Assembly (NCBI GenBank): GCA_038062255.1
Contig: JBBTXM010000001.1
Span: forward strand, 1 to 20,356
DNA from: JBBTXM01 sp038062255
GTDB taxonomy: Bacteria > Patescibacteriota > Minisyncoccia > UBA11713 > 2-01-FULL-45-33
Length of the DNA: 20,356 nucleotides
Direction: 5' to 3'
Part shown: positions 6,976 to 13,519 of the stretch, piece by piece
How positions within the stretch are numbered: the first letter of the stretch is position 1
Layout of the letters: every line of letters begins with the position of its first letter
Notes under the pieces: model-generated
The model's database searches: none
The model's input: only the letters and a program-made list of their open reading frames with translations
What the model was told of the DNA's origin: nothing
Translations under genes and position numbers: made by a program

Positions 6976-7091
6976 TTAAATTACATCACTTTTCGTCCTA
7001 TACTGCAACGCCTCAAAAATATGGGGTGTTTTAATATCTTTCTCCCCCGCTAGATCCGCAATCGTGCGGGCGATACTGCAATGCCTCGGCC
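6976..7091 (-). pseudogene. Remnant of the 3' end of a second comM gene
   Basis: On the minus strand 7077-6976 reads S-I-ARTIADLAG, then EKDIKTP, then HIFEALQYRTKS, ending at a TAA. 21 of 28 residues match the C terminus of the intact ComM in this window. Just upstream, in another frame, 7091-7068 encodes AEALQYRP, a second copy of the same ComM tail. No upstream ComM domain exists, so this is a rearranged leftover. The promoter of the following small gene seems to lie inside it (TGATGTAAT at 6988-6980). Confidence 0.8.
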
Positions 7092-7113
7092 TGCAAAAAT
7101 GAAAAAACAGCTT

Positions 7114-7785
7114 TTATTTTGTGAATTTGAAAGTAGAAACAATTTGAGCAAGTTTGCTATCTACAAAATTATTTTCACCAACAAACCCCGACATAAATTG
7201 GTAAAAGTAAGGAGATTGATAAAAATAATAGGTCGTTCTAAAAGAAGTCGGTCCCTGTAATGAATTCGTACCAGGACCTTGTGATGTTTCATCATACTTC
7301 GAACTCACTTTTATCCCTTTAGCACCATGATTGGTAACAATATCATCAATTTTTATAATCATTTTCAACTTGGTCTGCTGCGCTATCGTATTATTTCTGG
7401 ATTTAAACTCATTAACCAGTTCAGTCAAACTTTGAGGTTGGCTTTTAAATTTTTCTTCAGGGAAGTCTGGAAGAAAAGGAACTTTGTCTTTCGAGTAAAC
7501 GCCCATACGAGCCATTGCATCACCCGCACCCCGAGGGCCCAGCAATTCCAAAGCCAACGGAGGATAAGAAAAATCACCGTCACCAAAAGGGAAATCCTGA
7601 GGGTATTTAAACTCAAAACCATACTCCTCATTCCTGTATGTTTTCCAATTAGCCATTTCATCGGATTCTTGCATTACTTCTTTTTTCTCCACAAACGGCA
7701 GTTTTTGGAGATATTGTGGATAATATTTATCAACAACAAAATACCCAGCAACAAGAACAACGATTAAAATTACTAGTTTTTTCAT
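7114..7785 (-). CDS. Membrane-anchored PsbP-like protein
   Basis: 223 residues from ATG 7785. The frame is open 28 codons further upstream, but ATG 7785 directly opens an anchor/signal sequence (MKKLVILIVVLVAGYFVV) and is preceded by a good promoter ending 6 nt before it. After the anchor, WKTYRNEEYGFEFKYPQDF is the hallmark opening of small secreted PsbP-like domains that are common in Patescibacteria. The rest is a beta-rich region ending in IVSTFKFTK, a typical last strand. No catalytic motif is seen. Probably an extracytoplasmic domain held in the membrane; substrate or partner unknown. It lies 87 nt downstream of the NYN gene with its own promoter. Confidence 0.7.
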   Translation of the reverse strand: MKKLVILIVVLVAGYFVVDKYYPQYLQKLPFVEKKEVMQESDEMANWKTYRNEEYGFEFKYPQDFPFGDGDFSYPPLALELLGPRGAGDAMARMGVYSKDKVPFLPDFPEEKFKSQPQSLTELVNEFKSRNNTIAQQTKLKMIIKIDDIVTNHGAKGIKVSSKYDETSQGPGTNSLQGPTSFRTTYYFYQSPYFYQFMSGFVGENNFVDSKLAQIVSTFKFTK

Positions 7786-7791
7786 GTATTT

Positions 7792-7820
7792 AGTATAAAT
7801 TTTTATTCCACAAAGAACAA
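7792..7820 (-). promoter_or_regulatory. Promoter of the PsbP-like gene
   Basis: Minus strand: TTGTTC, 17 bp, TATACT, then 6 nt to the ATG at 7785. Good spacing and a 5/6 -10. It predicts a leaderless transcript. Confidence 0.5.
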
Positions 7821-7872
7821 GTGACCACTTTTTCGTTTGCTTTCCGCGGTTGATTTTGCGATAATCCAAAAA

Positions 7873-8412
7873 TTATTTAAATAAATTTTCTAATTCTTTT
7901 TGTGTGAAAAGTCGTCTGATATCTGAATTTGCGATCATTCCGATAGATGGTTGAGAAGAAAAGCCAATGTATTCCACCTTTTTCTTTTTATATCTTATAT
8001 AACGAATTGCCGGAATTAAATCTGTGTCAGAACTTATTATAACCGCTGTGTCGTATAAATTATCTACCGCTCCAATAATAAGGTCAGTTGCAATTTTTAC
8101 GTCGACCCCTTTTTCTCTTATTCTTCCGCCATCGTATAAAATTTTCCCCCGTTTTATATCAAAACCCTCCTTTTCCAAATTGCTTAAAAATTTTTGTTGA
8201 TCTTTAACCAAAAGTTGGCTTTTGGCGCTATTATCAAAATTTGAAACAATGCCGATATAATATCTTTTTGAAACACAATCTCTTTGCACAACAATATTTT
8301 TAACAAAATTTGTGTAGTCAAATCTTTTATTGTTCGGAATAAGTCCGGACTTTTTGAGCTTATTGTAAAAGTTGCTGCCGTCAATATATATACAAACCTT
8401 TTCTTTTACCAT
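7873..8412 (-). CDS. NYN-domain protein (LabA/DUF88 type), predicted RNase
   Basis: 179 residues with the PIN-like NYN fold. Acidic residues expected for metal binding are present: CIYIDGSNFYNKL at the N terminus, the central GVDVKIATDLIIGA, and ISSDTDLIPAIRYI. The C-terminal QPSIGMIANSDIRRLFT is also typical of LabA-like proteins. The family is predicted to act as metal-dependent ribonucleases, but most members are uncharacterised. ATG 8412 is preferred to the in-frame ATG at 8421 because TGCAATAAT (extended -10) ends 7 nt before it; the upstream ATG would lie between the -10 and the predicted transcription start. It sits just beyond the terminator of comM, so it is transcribed independently. 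Confidence 0.82.
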   Translation of the reverse strand: MVKEKVCIYIDGSNFYNKLKKSGLIPNNKRFDYTNFVKNIVVQRDCVSKRYYIGIVSNFDNSAKSQLLVKDQQKFLSNLEKEGFDIKRGKILYDGGRIREKGVDVKIATDLIIGAVDNLYDTAVIISSDTDLIPAIRYIRYKKKKVEYIGFSSQPSIGMIANSDIRRLFTQKELENLFK

Positions 8413-8419
8413 AAATTGC

Positions 8420-8428
8420 ATTATTGCA
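8420..8428 (-). promoter_or_regulatory. Extended -10 of the NYN gene
   Basis: Minus strand TGCAATAAT (TGn plus AATAAT, 5/6), 7 nt, then ATG 8412. The transcript is predicted to begin at the start codon. Confidence 0.45.
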
Positions 8429-8437
8429 GATTGCTAT

Positions 8438-8471
8438 AAAAAAGCTACCCTTGCCAGAAGGCAGGGGTAGC
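8438..8471 (-). terminator. Intrinsic terminator downstream of comM
   Basis: Minus strand GCTACCCCTGCC, loop TTCT, GGCAAGGGTAGC (12-bp stem with one G-U), then TTTTTT. It separates comM from the NYN gene. Confidence 0.85.
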
Positions 8472-8565
8472 GAGGTTAATAATTCTATTATAGCCAAACC
8501 AAAAATATTGTCAAATTGAAATTAATCCCCCCTCTTCTGCGGCCCATACTGTCCTTCGACCACAC

Positions 8566-10095
8566 TCATGACAATATCGACTTTGGTCGATATTGCAGAG
8601 CTTCAAAAATATGCTCTTTTTGAATGTTTTGTTTTCCGGCCAAATCCGCAATCGTGCGGGCGAGTTTGATGACTCGATGATATGAGCGCGGAGACAAATC
8701 CATTTTCACCGCCGCTTGTTGTAGTACTGATTTTGATTCATTGTCCAAAGCGCAGTATTTTTTAATATCTCTTACTCCCATTTCAGAATTTGTTAGAATT
8801 TTTGAGCCAGCGAATCTTTTTTGCTGTATCTCGCGCGCTTTTTCAACTCTTTTGCGTATTTCTTTTGAAATTTCTCCTGAAGGATGAATATCGTCATCCA
8901 ACTTTTTGTGATCAATAGAGTAAACCCCAAGCCACAAATCAATTCTATCTATAATCGGCCCGGAAATTTTGCGCTGGTATTTTTGTACCGCGTACGGCGG
9001 GCACGAACATCCTTTTTGCGAACCCAAATTTCCGCACGGGCAAGGATTCATCGCGAGTATCATCATAATTTGCGCCGGGAAATTTAAAGTTGCTCTTGCT
9101 CGCGATACTGTGACCATTTTATCCTCCAGCGGTTGGCGCAATGCTTCAATTACCCTTCTTTCAAATTCCGGGAATTCGTCTAGAAACAATACTCCTCTGT
9201 GGGCGAGAGTAATTTCTCCTGGTTTAGGGAATGCTCCCCCGCCGACCAATGAAACATACGACGATGTATGGTGCGGATTTCTAAAAGGCCGTTCTTTTAT
9301 CAAGGAAAGATTTTCTTTCATCGCTCCCGCGATTGAGTGTATTTTAGTAACCTCCAAAGCTTCGTCTTTTGAAAGCGGAGGAAGAATTGAAGCAAATGCT
9401 TTTGCAAGCATTGTTTTTCCGGTGCCGGGAGGGCCTATCATAAGAGCGTTGTGACCGCCCGCAGCCGCGATTTCAAGTCCTCTTTTTGCGGATTCCTGGC
9501 CTTTTACGTCTGAAAAATCTACGGGGTAAATTTGATCCTTAAAATTTATAAGTTTTTTTGAAACTTCTTTTAACAAAACTTTTCCTTCGAGATGGTTTAA
9601 AATTTGTTCTAAAGATTCTGCTTCAAATACAGCAACGCCGTCAACCAAACCAGCTTCAACGCCGTTGCCATTAGGAACATATAATTCAGAAAATCCGCTT
9701 CTTACCGCCTCTTCTGCTAAAGCTAAAATTCCTTTAATTGGGCGCAAAGATCCGTCGAGGGCGAGTTCCCCAAGAAATATTTTTCTTTTGGGGTCAAAAT
9801 TTGTTTGTTTTGACGCCAAAAGATACGCAAGAGCTATCGCGAGGTCGAATACCGGGCCTTCTTTTTTTAAGTCCGCCGGAGCAAGGGCGATTACCACTCT
9901 TTGGTTTTTCTTTTGAGGAGAGCGCGCGCCCAGTGATTTTATGGCCGCGGAAATTCTCTCTTTGGATTCCGCTACGGATTTATCTGCAAGGCCCACAATT
10001 GTAAAACTAAAAAGACCCTGTGAAAGGTCGATTTCAACATCTATTATTTTTCCTGAAAGTCCTACAACTTCCGCCGAATGGAGTTTGAGCGCCAT
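8566..10095 (-). CDS. comM: ComM/YifB Mg-chelatase-like AAA+ ATPase
   Basis: 509 residues, full length. The N-terminal ChlI-type domain (1-175) is followed by an AAA+ module with Walker A GPPGTGKT at 221-228 and Walker B GVLFLDEFPEF, then the MNPCPCG cysteine cluster with GCSCPP, IDRIDLW, and a C-terminal domain ending in ARTIADLAG and EALQYRP. ComM homologues are hexameric helicases that extend branch migration when incoming single-stranded DNA is integrated during natural transformation. Its presence is consistent with DNA uptake, though no other competence gene is in the window. Promoter TTGAAG-17-TAGATT ends 6 nt before the ATG; the -35 overlaps the end of the upstream gene. A partial second copy of its 3' end lies at 6976-7091. 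Confidence 0.95.
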   Translation of the reverse strand: MALKLHSAEVVGLSGKIIDVEIDLSQGLFSFTIVGLADKSVAESKERISAAIKSLGARSPQKKNQRVVIALAPADLKKEGPVFDLAIALAYLLASKQTNFDPKRKIFLGELALDGSLRPIKGILALAEEAVRSGFSELYVPNGNGVEAGLVDGVAVFEAESLEQILNHLEGKVLLKEVSKKLINFKDQIYPVDFSDVKGQESAKRGLEIAAAGGHNALMIGPPGTGKTMLAKAFASILPPLSKDEALEVTKIHSIAGAMKENLSLIKERPFRNPHHTSSYVSLVGGGAFPKPGEITLAHRGVLFLDEFPEFERRVIEALRQPLEDKMVTVSRARATLNFPAQIMMILAMNPCPCGNLGSQKGCSCPPYAVQKYQRKISGPIIDRIDLWLGVYSIDHKKLDDDIHPSGEISKEIRKRVEKAREIQQKRFAGSKILTNSEMGVRDIKKYCALDNESKSVLQQAAVKMDLSPRSYHRVIKLARTIADLAGKQNIQKEHIFEALQYRPKSILS

Positions 10096-10101
10096 TCAAA
10101 C

Positions 10102-10130
10102 AATCTAACAATTTTTCTACAAATCTTCAA
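10102..10130 (-). promoter_or_regulatory. Putative comM promoter
   Basis: Minus strand TTGAAG, 17 bp, TAGATT (4/6), 6 nt, ATG 10095. It fits the leaderless spacing seen elsewhere in the window. Confidence 0.35.
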
Positions 10131-10815
10131 TTATGCGCCAGGTGTATTTTCCATTGCTCTGGTTGTCTTTATATAGTTTACAGAGGTCTTTTTTGCTTGG
10201 CGGAAGCGAAAGAAGCTGGTCGCAGGTAAGTTGGGAGTTGAAACCTATTATAGATAATACACTTCGCTGGATATCAACCGTGCTTCCCTCTGTTGGAGGC
10301 CAAACTGGAGCTGGCGGTGGGGTCGGAGTTGTGGGGGTTGTTGTGGCGGCTACGACCGTTGTTGGAGCCCCGATTGCGGTCGGGGCCGGTTTTACCACTT
10401 TGCCGGTTGAATCGACTATCGCTCCGGAAGGCAGCATAAATTGCCCGGGCAGAAGCTGTACTGCCGGTGTTGAGGGCACTGGTATAGGAGTTGGCGCCGG
10501 AGTAACAACTGGAGCGGGCGCCGGTACTACTGGGGCAACAACAGAAGCTGTTTGAGTTTTTTTCTCCAAATCCTTTCGTTTCTTTTGTTCGTCGGCAAGC
10601 TGTTTTTTGAGAGCGTCAAGCTCCGCCTTAACATCGGCGTCTTTTTCTGTTTCTTGTTTAACTTCCGCGGTGGAAGTCGCGGTTTCAACCACAATCAGTT
10701 CTTCTGTTGGTTGCGGAGCAACCGATGCAGGCGCCGATATCAATCCAATGGCAACAAATACCGAAACGACGGCAGAAGCTATTTTTCCCACAATTGAGCC
10801 TAAAAAGCTAAACAT
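10117..10815 (-). CDS. Anchored Pro/Ala-rich surface protein, unknown function
   Basis: 232 residues from ATG 10815; an upstream in-frame TTG at 10845 is less likely because it precedes the predicted transcription start. The N-terminal hydrophobic segment FSFLGSIVGKIASAVVSVF continues to about residue 28 and looks like an uncleaved anchor or signal peptide. It is followed by a charged coiled coil (about 50-85, ELDALKKQLADEQKKRKDL), a long Pro/Ala/Val/Thr spacer, and a C-terminal segment of about 45 residues with two cysteines (LTCDQLLSLPPSKKDLCKLY). The architecture suggests an extracellular stalk with a small disulfide-bonded head. A short palindrome is translated within the spacer (10368-10385). 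TTTACA-17-AATAAT lies 12 nt before the ATG. Function not recognised. Confidence 0.65.
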   Translation of the reverse strand: MFSFLGSIVGKIASAVVSVFVAIGLISAPASVAPQPTEELIVVETATSTAEVKQETEKDADVKAELDALKKQLADEQKKRKDLEKKTQTASVVAPVVPAPAPVVTPAPTPIPVPSTPAVQLLPGQFMLPSGAIVDSTGKVVKPAPTAIGAPTTVVAATTTPTTPTPPPAPVWPPTEGSTVDIQRSVLSIIGFNSQLTCDQLLSLPPSKKDLCKLYKDNQSNGKYTWRIIEDL

Positions 10816-10827
10816 GTTTATAATTTC

Positions 10828-10856
10828 ATTATTGCTAAACCCCAAAAATTTGTAAA
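10828..10856 (-). promoter_or_regulatory. Promoter of the Pro-rich surface protein gene
   Basis: Minus strand TTTACA (5/6), 17 bp, AATAAT (5/6), then 12 nt to ATG 10815. It predicts a leader of about 5 nt without an SD. It overlaps the intergenic gap after ahpC. Confidence 0.5.
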
Positions 10857-10858
10857 GA

Positions 10859-11488
10859 TTAGTTGTGGAAATCTTTGTAAACTTTTCCTGCTTTTTTTAT
10901 GGATGGCGAGATTGTTTCTTGGCCTTCGTCCCAGCTTGCGGGGCATACGAGGCCAGGATTTTTTTCCACAAAATCCAAAGCTTTCAGTTTTCGCAAAATT
11001 TCCGAAGCGTTTCTGCCGATTTTGTCGGCAACAATTTCCACGGCACGCAGTATCCCATCTTTGTCGATTATAAATACCGCCCTTTGCGCCATTCCGTTTT
11101 CTTCGTCGTAAATTCCAAGTTCGCGGGAAAGTTTTCCGTTGTGGTCGGCCGCCATTGAGTAGTTAAGTCCCGCAAGAAGCTGTTCGGTTTCTAACCAGGC
11201 TTTATGTGTGTAGACCGTATCGGTGCTTACGGCTATGATTTCGGCTTTTAATTTTTTAAATTCCTCGTATTTTTTATTCAAATCCAAAAGTTCTGTGGGG
11301 CATACAAAAGTAAAATCTGCTGGGTAGAAAAACAAAATAACCCACCCTGCTTTGCCGGCCGGCAGGTCTTTTTTGGAAAAGTCGTCTAGAGAAATTTTTT
11401 CGATTTCGTCTTTTTTGGGATTGTAGGTTTCTAGCGCGAAATGAGGAAATTTATTATCTACATGAAACATATTTTTATTGGTTAGCAT
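10859..11488 (-). CDS. Peroxiredoxin, AhpC/Prx1 type (2-Cys)
   Basis: 209 residues. It reduces hydrogen peroxide and organic hydroperoxides through a peroxidatic cysteine in FYPADFTFVCPTE (C63) and a resolving cysteine in GLVCPASW (C182), both present. A thiol reductant partner (thioredoxin or AhpF-like) is not in the immediate neighbourhood, although a glutaredoxin is encoded at 18712. Residues 41-48 (DLPAGKAG), just before the conserved WVILFFYPADF strand, are absent from usual family members and come from a GC-rich palindrome (11346-11367). ATG 11488 overlaps the 3' end of the dksA-like gene by 14 nt; ATG 11470 is an alternative that would remove the overlap. It is the second gene of an operon driven by the promoter at 11844-11872. 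Confidence 0.93.
   Translation of the reverse strand: MLTNKNMFHVDNKFPHFALETYNPKKDEIEKISLDDFSKKDLPAGKAGWVILFFYPADFTFVCPTELLDLNKKYEEFKKLKAEIIAVSTDTVYTHKAWLETEQLLAGLNYSMAADHNGKLSRELGIYDEENGMAQRAVFIIDKDGILRAVEIVADKIGRNASEILRKLKALDFVEKNPGLVCPASWDEGQETISPSIKKAGKVYKDFHN
11346..11367. repeat. GC-rich palindrome translated in the peroxiredoxin gene
   Basis: CCTGCTTTGCCGGCCGGCAG plus GT, built around the self-complementary TGCCGGCCGGCA. Read on the minus strand as LPAGKAG, a peptide that recurs as in-frame repeat translation in Patescibacteria proteins. Confidence 0.6.
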
Positions 11489-11837
11489 GTTTTATGCACG
11501 TCCTTGCCGCTGGGTTTGCCCGTAGCCTATCCTCGCCTATTTCCTCCTTGCCTACGGCGCAGATTCCAAATGTTCCATGGTTTATCCGCTCCAGCGCTTC
11601 GTTTATGTCGTGGAGCCTGTCTTCGAGCGCTGATTCTTGGCCAGAAATATTCGCGAATTCTTCTTCTTGGTCGGCTTTTTCATCCGGCGCAGGAGAATTT
11701 ACGCTAGGTTCTGGATAGTTTGCTTCCCAATCTTCCGGGGCGTCAGGATTGCGGTGGGCAATGTCCCCCAGCTCGCCCTCGAGCTTGGTTTTCTCCTCCT
11801 CTAAAAGTTTTTGGTAGTAGTCTAAATCTAATGGCAT
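11475..11837 (-). CDS. TraR/DksA family protein with degenerate zinc finger
   Basis: 120 residues. A coiled-coil N-terminal half is followed by the DksA-type C-terminal finger region GTFGICAVGKEEIGEDRL...NPAARTCIKH. In classical DksA/TraR the finger is CxxC...CxxC; here only one cysteine of each pair remains (CAVG and TCIKH), so zinc binding is doubtful unless His and other ligands take part. This form is what I remember as usual in Parcubacteria. DksA-like proteins bind the secondary channel of RNA polymerase and modulate initiation, but whether this one does is unknown. A strong promoter (TTGACT-17-TAATAT) ends 6 nt before the ATG. It overlaps or abuts the downstream peroxiredoxin gene, suggesting co-expression, possibly in stress. 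Confidence 0.85.
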   Translation of the reverse strand: MPLDLDYYQKLLEEEKTKLEGELGDIAHRNPDAPEDWEANYPEPSVNSPAPDEKADQEEEFANISGQESALEDRLHDINEALERINHGTFGICAVGKEEIGEDRLRANPAARTCIKHANQ

Positions 11838-11843
11838 AGTGGA

Positions 11844-11872
11844 ATATTACTAAAAATTTTTTCTTGAGTCAA
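11844..11872 (-). promoter_or_regulatory. Promoter of the dksA-like/ahpC operon
   Basis: Minus strand TTGACT (5/6), 17 bp A/T-rich spacer, TAATAT, 6 nt, ATG 11837. The best -35/-10 pair in the window. It predicts a leaderless transcript. Confidence 0.6.
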
Positions 11873-11880
11873 AGTTAGAC

Positions 11881-11959
11881 CTTACCCCCCAACCCCCTCT
11901 CCTTAGTAAGGAGAGGGGGAGAAGAAAAGAGATATCATTTCTTTTCTTGGGGGTGAGGT
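11881..11959. repeat. Palindromic repeat, copy 2, intergenic
   Basis: The reverse complement aligns almost throughout with the element inside rsmA (2268-2347): the same CCTCACCCCC end, the same GATATC hairpin region and the same CTCTCCTTACTAAGGAGAGG core. It fills the gap between the membrane-protein gene stop (11962) and the promoter at 11872 and could also act as a transcription or decay barrier. Confidence 0.85.
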
Positions 11960-11961
11960 AG

Positions 11962-12741
11962 TTATTTCGGCGGAGATGCAATCAGTCGCTGGAGGATGGT
12001 TGAAAGCGCCTCGCGAGATGTGGCTATCACAACATATTGCTTGTCGAACATCGCGTAAGCCAAAATTGAGTTGTTTTCGGAATTTTTAAGCGCTCTGGCA
12101 TCGTGGTTGCGGACTATTTCATCTGAAAAAGAATACTGGCTTATATTGCCCAGGTCTTCGGCGTTCAAAAAAGGTTTAAAAGACGCCCACATTGTTTTTT
12201 CCCAGATAAGCATCGACGAATATGCTTTTGAAAAATTTCTAGTTTTTATTATAAAAGCCAGATCAGAGTTTTTTGTTCCATAAACAGCAAAAATATTAAA
12301 CCCAGGGGACGCATTTTCTAAAATCGATTCGGGAATGTTTATCTCTATAAACTCCGAAAATTCTCTCAGAGTAAGCTGTAGAGGCAAAAATGCGATTGTC
12401 CCTATTTTTCTGCCAGCGCTTTTTTCGGCGTTCACCGCGCGCACAAGCGAGCCGGAATCAAGCGGAGAAAAATTTAGCTTGCTTTCCGCGTCGCTTTTTA
12501 TAAATGCCTCCGCTATTCCGCTTACAGCGGGGCTCGGCAGTTCTTTTTCCGGAGATTTGGAAATAAGTTTTATAAAAGAGTAGACTCCAATAAATCCAAT
12601 CAAGCACAAGACAGTTATAAATATTATCCTTCGCGCGGGAATCGGCTCGTTTTCTTTGTACGGCGGTTTAACAGAGCCGAATTTTTCGATATCGGCTTCG
12701 AATGTGCGCAGTTTTGGAATCGGTTTTATTTCGTCGGCCAT
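11962..12741 (-). CDS. Single-pass membrane protein, unknown function
   Basis: 259 residues. A cytoplasmic N-terminal tail of about 38 residues (rich in Pro and charged residues, ending PARR) is followed by one transmembrane helix (about 39-61, IIFITVLCLIGFIGVYSFIKL) and a soluble C-terminal domain of about 195 residues. This topology places the bulk outside the cytoplasm. The soluble part has alternating hydrophobic strands (IGTIAFLPLQL, FNIFAVYG, DLAFIIKT, YVVIATS) and resembles anchored proteins common in Parcubacteria near pilus or secretion genes; no catalytic motif is apparent. The extended -10 TGATAAAAT ends 6 nt before the ATG. The stop codon abuts the palindromic repeat at 11881-11959. 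Confidence 0.65.
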   Translation of the reverse strand: MADEIKPIPKLRTFEADIEKFGSVKPPYKENEPIPARRIIFITVLCLIGFIGVYSFIKLISKSPEKELPSPAVSGIAEAFIKSDAESKLNFSPLDSGSLVRAVNAEKSAGRKIGTIAFLPLQLTLREFSEFIEINIPESILENASPGFNIFAVYGTKNSDLAFIIKTRNFSKAYSSMLIWEKTMWASFKPFLNAEDLGNISQYSFSDEIVRNHDARALKNSENNSILAYAMFDKQYVVIATSREALSTILQRLIASPPK

Positions 12742-12747
12742 GGTTTG

Positions 12748-12756
12748 ATTTTATCA
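12748..12756 (-). promoter_or_regulatory. Extended -10 of the membrane-protein gene
   Basis: Minus strand TGATAAAAT (TGn plus TAAAAT, 5/6), 6 nt, ATG 12741. No clear -35. Confidence 0.45.
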
Positions 12757-12807
12757 GATTTTTAAGATAATATTGCTTCTGGGCGCTAGATATTTGAAAG
12801 GAGGCTT

Positions 12808-13305
12808 GTGACATCATTAAAAGTTGGTTTTGGCAGGGGCATACCTACGGCCATAGTCTTAAGCATTGTTTTTGGAGTAATTTCTCTCGGTTTCTCCCAA
12901 TTTTTCAAAGCGGCTTGTTTTTTAGAATCTCTCTTGGTTTTTACCGGGTTAAATCCTTGGGTTATAAAGTTCGTTTCGTATCTTATTGTTTTGGCTCTGA
13001 TTTGGTTTCTTGGCGCCAACTCAACAGCGGGAATTAAATGGATTTTTGGAAAAATCCTGAAGAAAAAGGATGAAAGAAAATTTCTGTTTTGCGTGCGGAT
13101 AAAAAGCGTGCTTAATGGTTATCCAATCGGCATAGTGAGCAAGGTTTATTTTGATGAAAAGAAAAAGAAAGTGGTTTACAATGTTGTTTTTCCAAACCTG
13201 GGAGGAATGTGGACTTTTATTGGGGTTCTAGCAGAAGATACGGAAAGAGTTGAAGAAAGCGCAGAAGATGTGCTCAACACTTCTTTTTCCGCTGGGTTTT
13301 TATAA
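12808..13305 (+). CDS. Two-helix membrane protein, DUF502-like
   Basis: 165 residues from GTG 12808. A consensus AAAGGAGG lies at 12797-12804, only 3 nt before the GTG, closer than ideal, but no better in-frame start exists. Two transmembrane segments (about 12-35 and 48-70) are followed by a soluble domain with VVYNVVFPNLGGMWTFIGVLAED. The order (Gly/Pro-rich start, two helices, then a 'P..GxW..G' beta motif) resembles DUF502 membrane proteins, whose role is unknown; this match is by eye and tentative. It is divergent from the membrane-protein gene at 12741. No obvious terminator follows before the minus-strand tRNA. Confidence 0.65.
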   Translation: MTSLKVGFGRGIPTAIVLSIVFGVISLGFSQFFKAACFLESLLVFTGLNPWVIKFVSYLIVLALIWFLGANSTAGIKWIFGKILKKKDERKFLFCVRIKSVLNGYPIGIVSKVYFDEKKKKVVYNVVFPNLGGMWTFIGVLAEDTERVEESAEDVLNTSFSAGFL

Positions 13306-13306
13306 A

Positions 13307-13331
13307 AGTTTACACTGAGCCTGTCGAAGTG
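13307..13331. repeat. Dispersed short repeat (CACTGAGCCTGTCGAAGTG type)
   Basis: ACACTGAGCCTGTCGAAGTG plus T, with ACACT/AGTGT ends. A widely seen intergenic repeat sequence in draft bacterial genomes, located here between a stop codon and the tRNA-Gly 3' end. Confidence 0.5.
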
Positions 13332-13402
13332 TGCGAGTGGCGAGAATCGAACTCGCGCCCGGAGTTTGGAAAACTCCTATTCTACCACTAAACTACACTC
13401 GC
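13332..13402 (-). tRNA. tRNA-Gly (UCC)
   Basis: 71 nt. The acceptor pairs GCGAGTG with CACTCGC, discriminator A, no encoded CCA. The D arm contains GTTTAGTGGTAGAAT, the anticodon stem is GGAGT/ACTCC with loop TTTCCAA (anticodon TCC), and the T arm is GCGAGTTCGATTCTCGC. Standard bacterial glycine tRNA that reads GGA and GGG. Confidence 0.95.
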
Positions 13403-13434
13403 GGTTTAATAAACTCTAACATAAAACTTGCAAT

Positions 13435-13464
13435 TTGACAAAATAGCACACTATGTGCTATTTT
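13435..13464 (+). promoter_or_regulatory. Promoter with a perfect palindrome in its spacer
   Basis: A consensus TTGACA (13435-13440) is followed at once by a perfect inverted repeat AAATAGCACA-CTA-TGTGCTATTT (13441-13463). A TGC-extended -10 TATTTT (13459-13464) overlaps its right arm, with 18-bp spacing. It should drive the gene at 13520. The palindrome could be an operator. Because T-rich sequence follows it could alternatively be a terminator for the gene ending at 13305. Confidence 0.5.
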
Positions 13465-13477
13465 CTTTTTAGGTTAA

Positions 13478-13514
13478 GCCCGCCTTCGTTGAGACTTTGG
13501 CGTGGCAAAGGAGG
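13478..13514 (+). repeat. GC-rich palindrome carrying a Shine-Dalgarno, copy B
   Basis: GCCCGCCTTCGTTGAGACTT followed by TGGCGTGGCAAAGGAGG, 5 nt before the ATG at 13520. It aligns with copies at 6926-6963 and 19486-19522. GCC and GGC blocks can pair across the middle. Confidence 0.7.
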
Positions 13515-13519
13515 TTGAA

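Noticed and set aside
10133..10555. Plus-strand Gly/Val-rich open frame of 140 codons
   Set aside because: Antisense reading of the Pro/Ala-rich linker of the surface protein; such linkers always give Gly-rich antisense frames.
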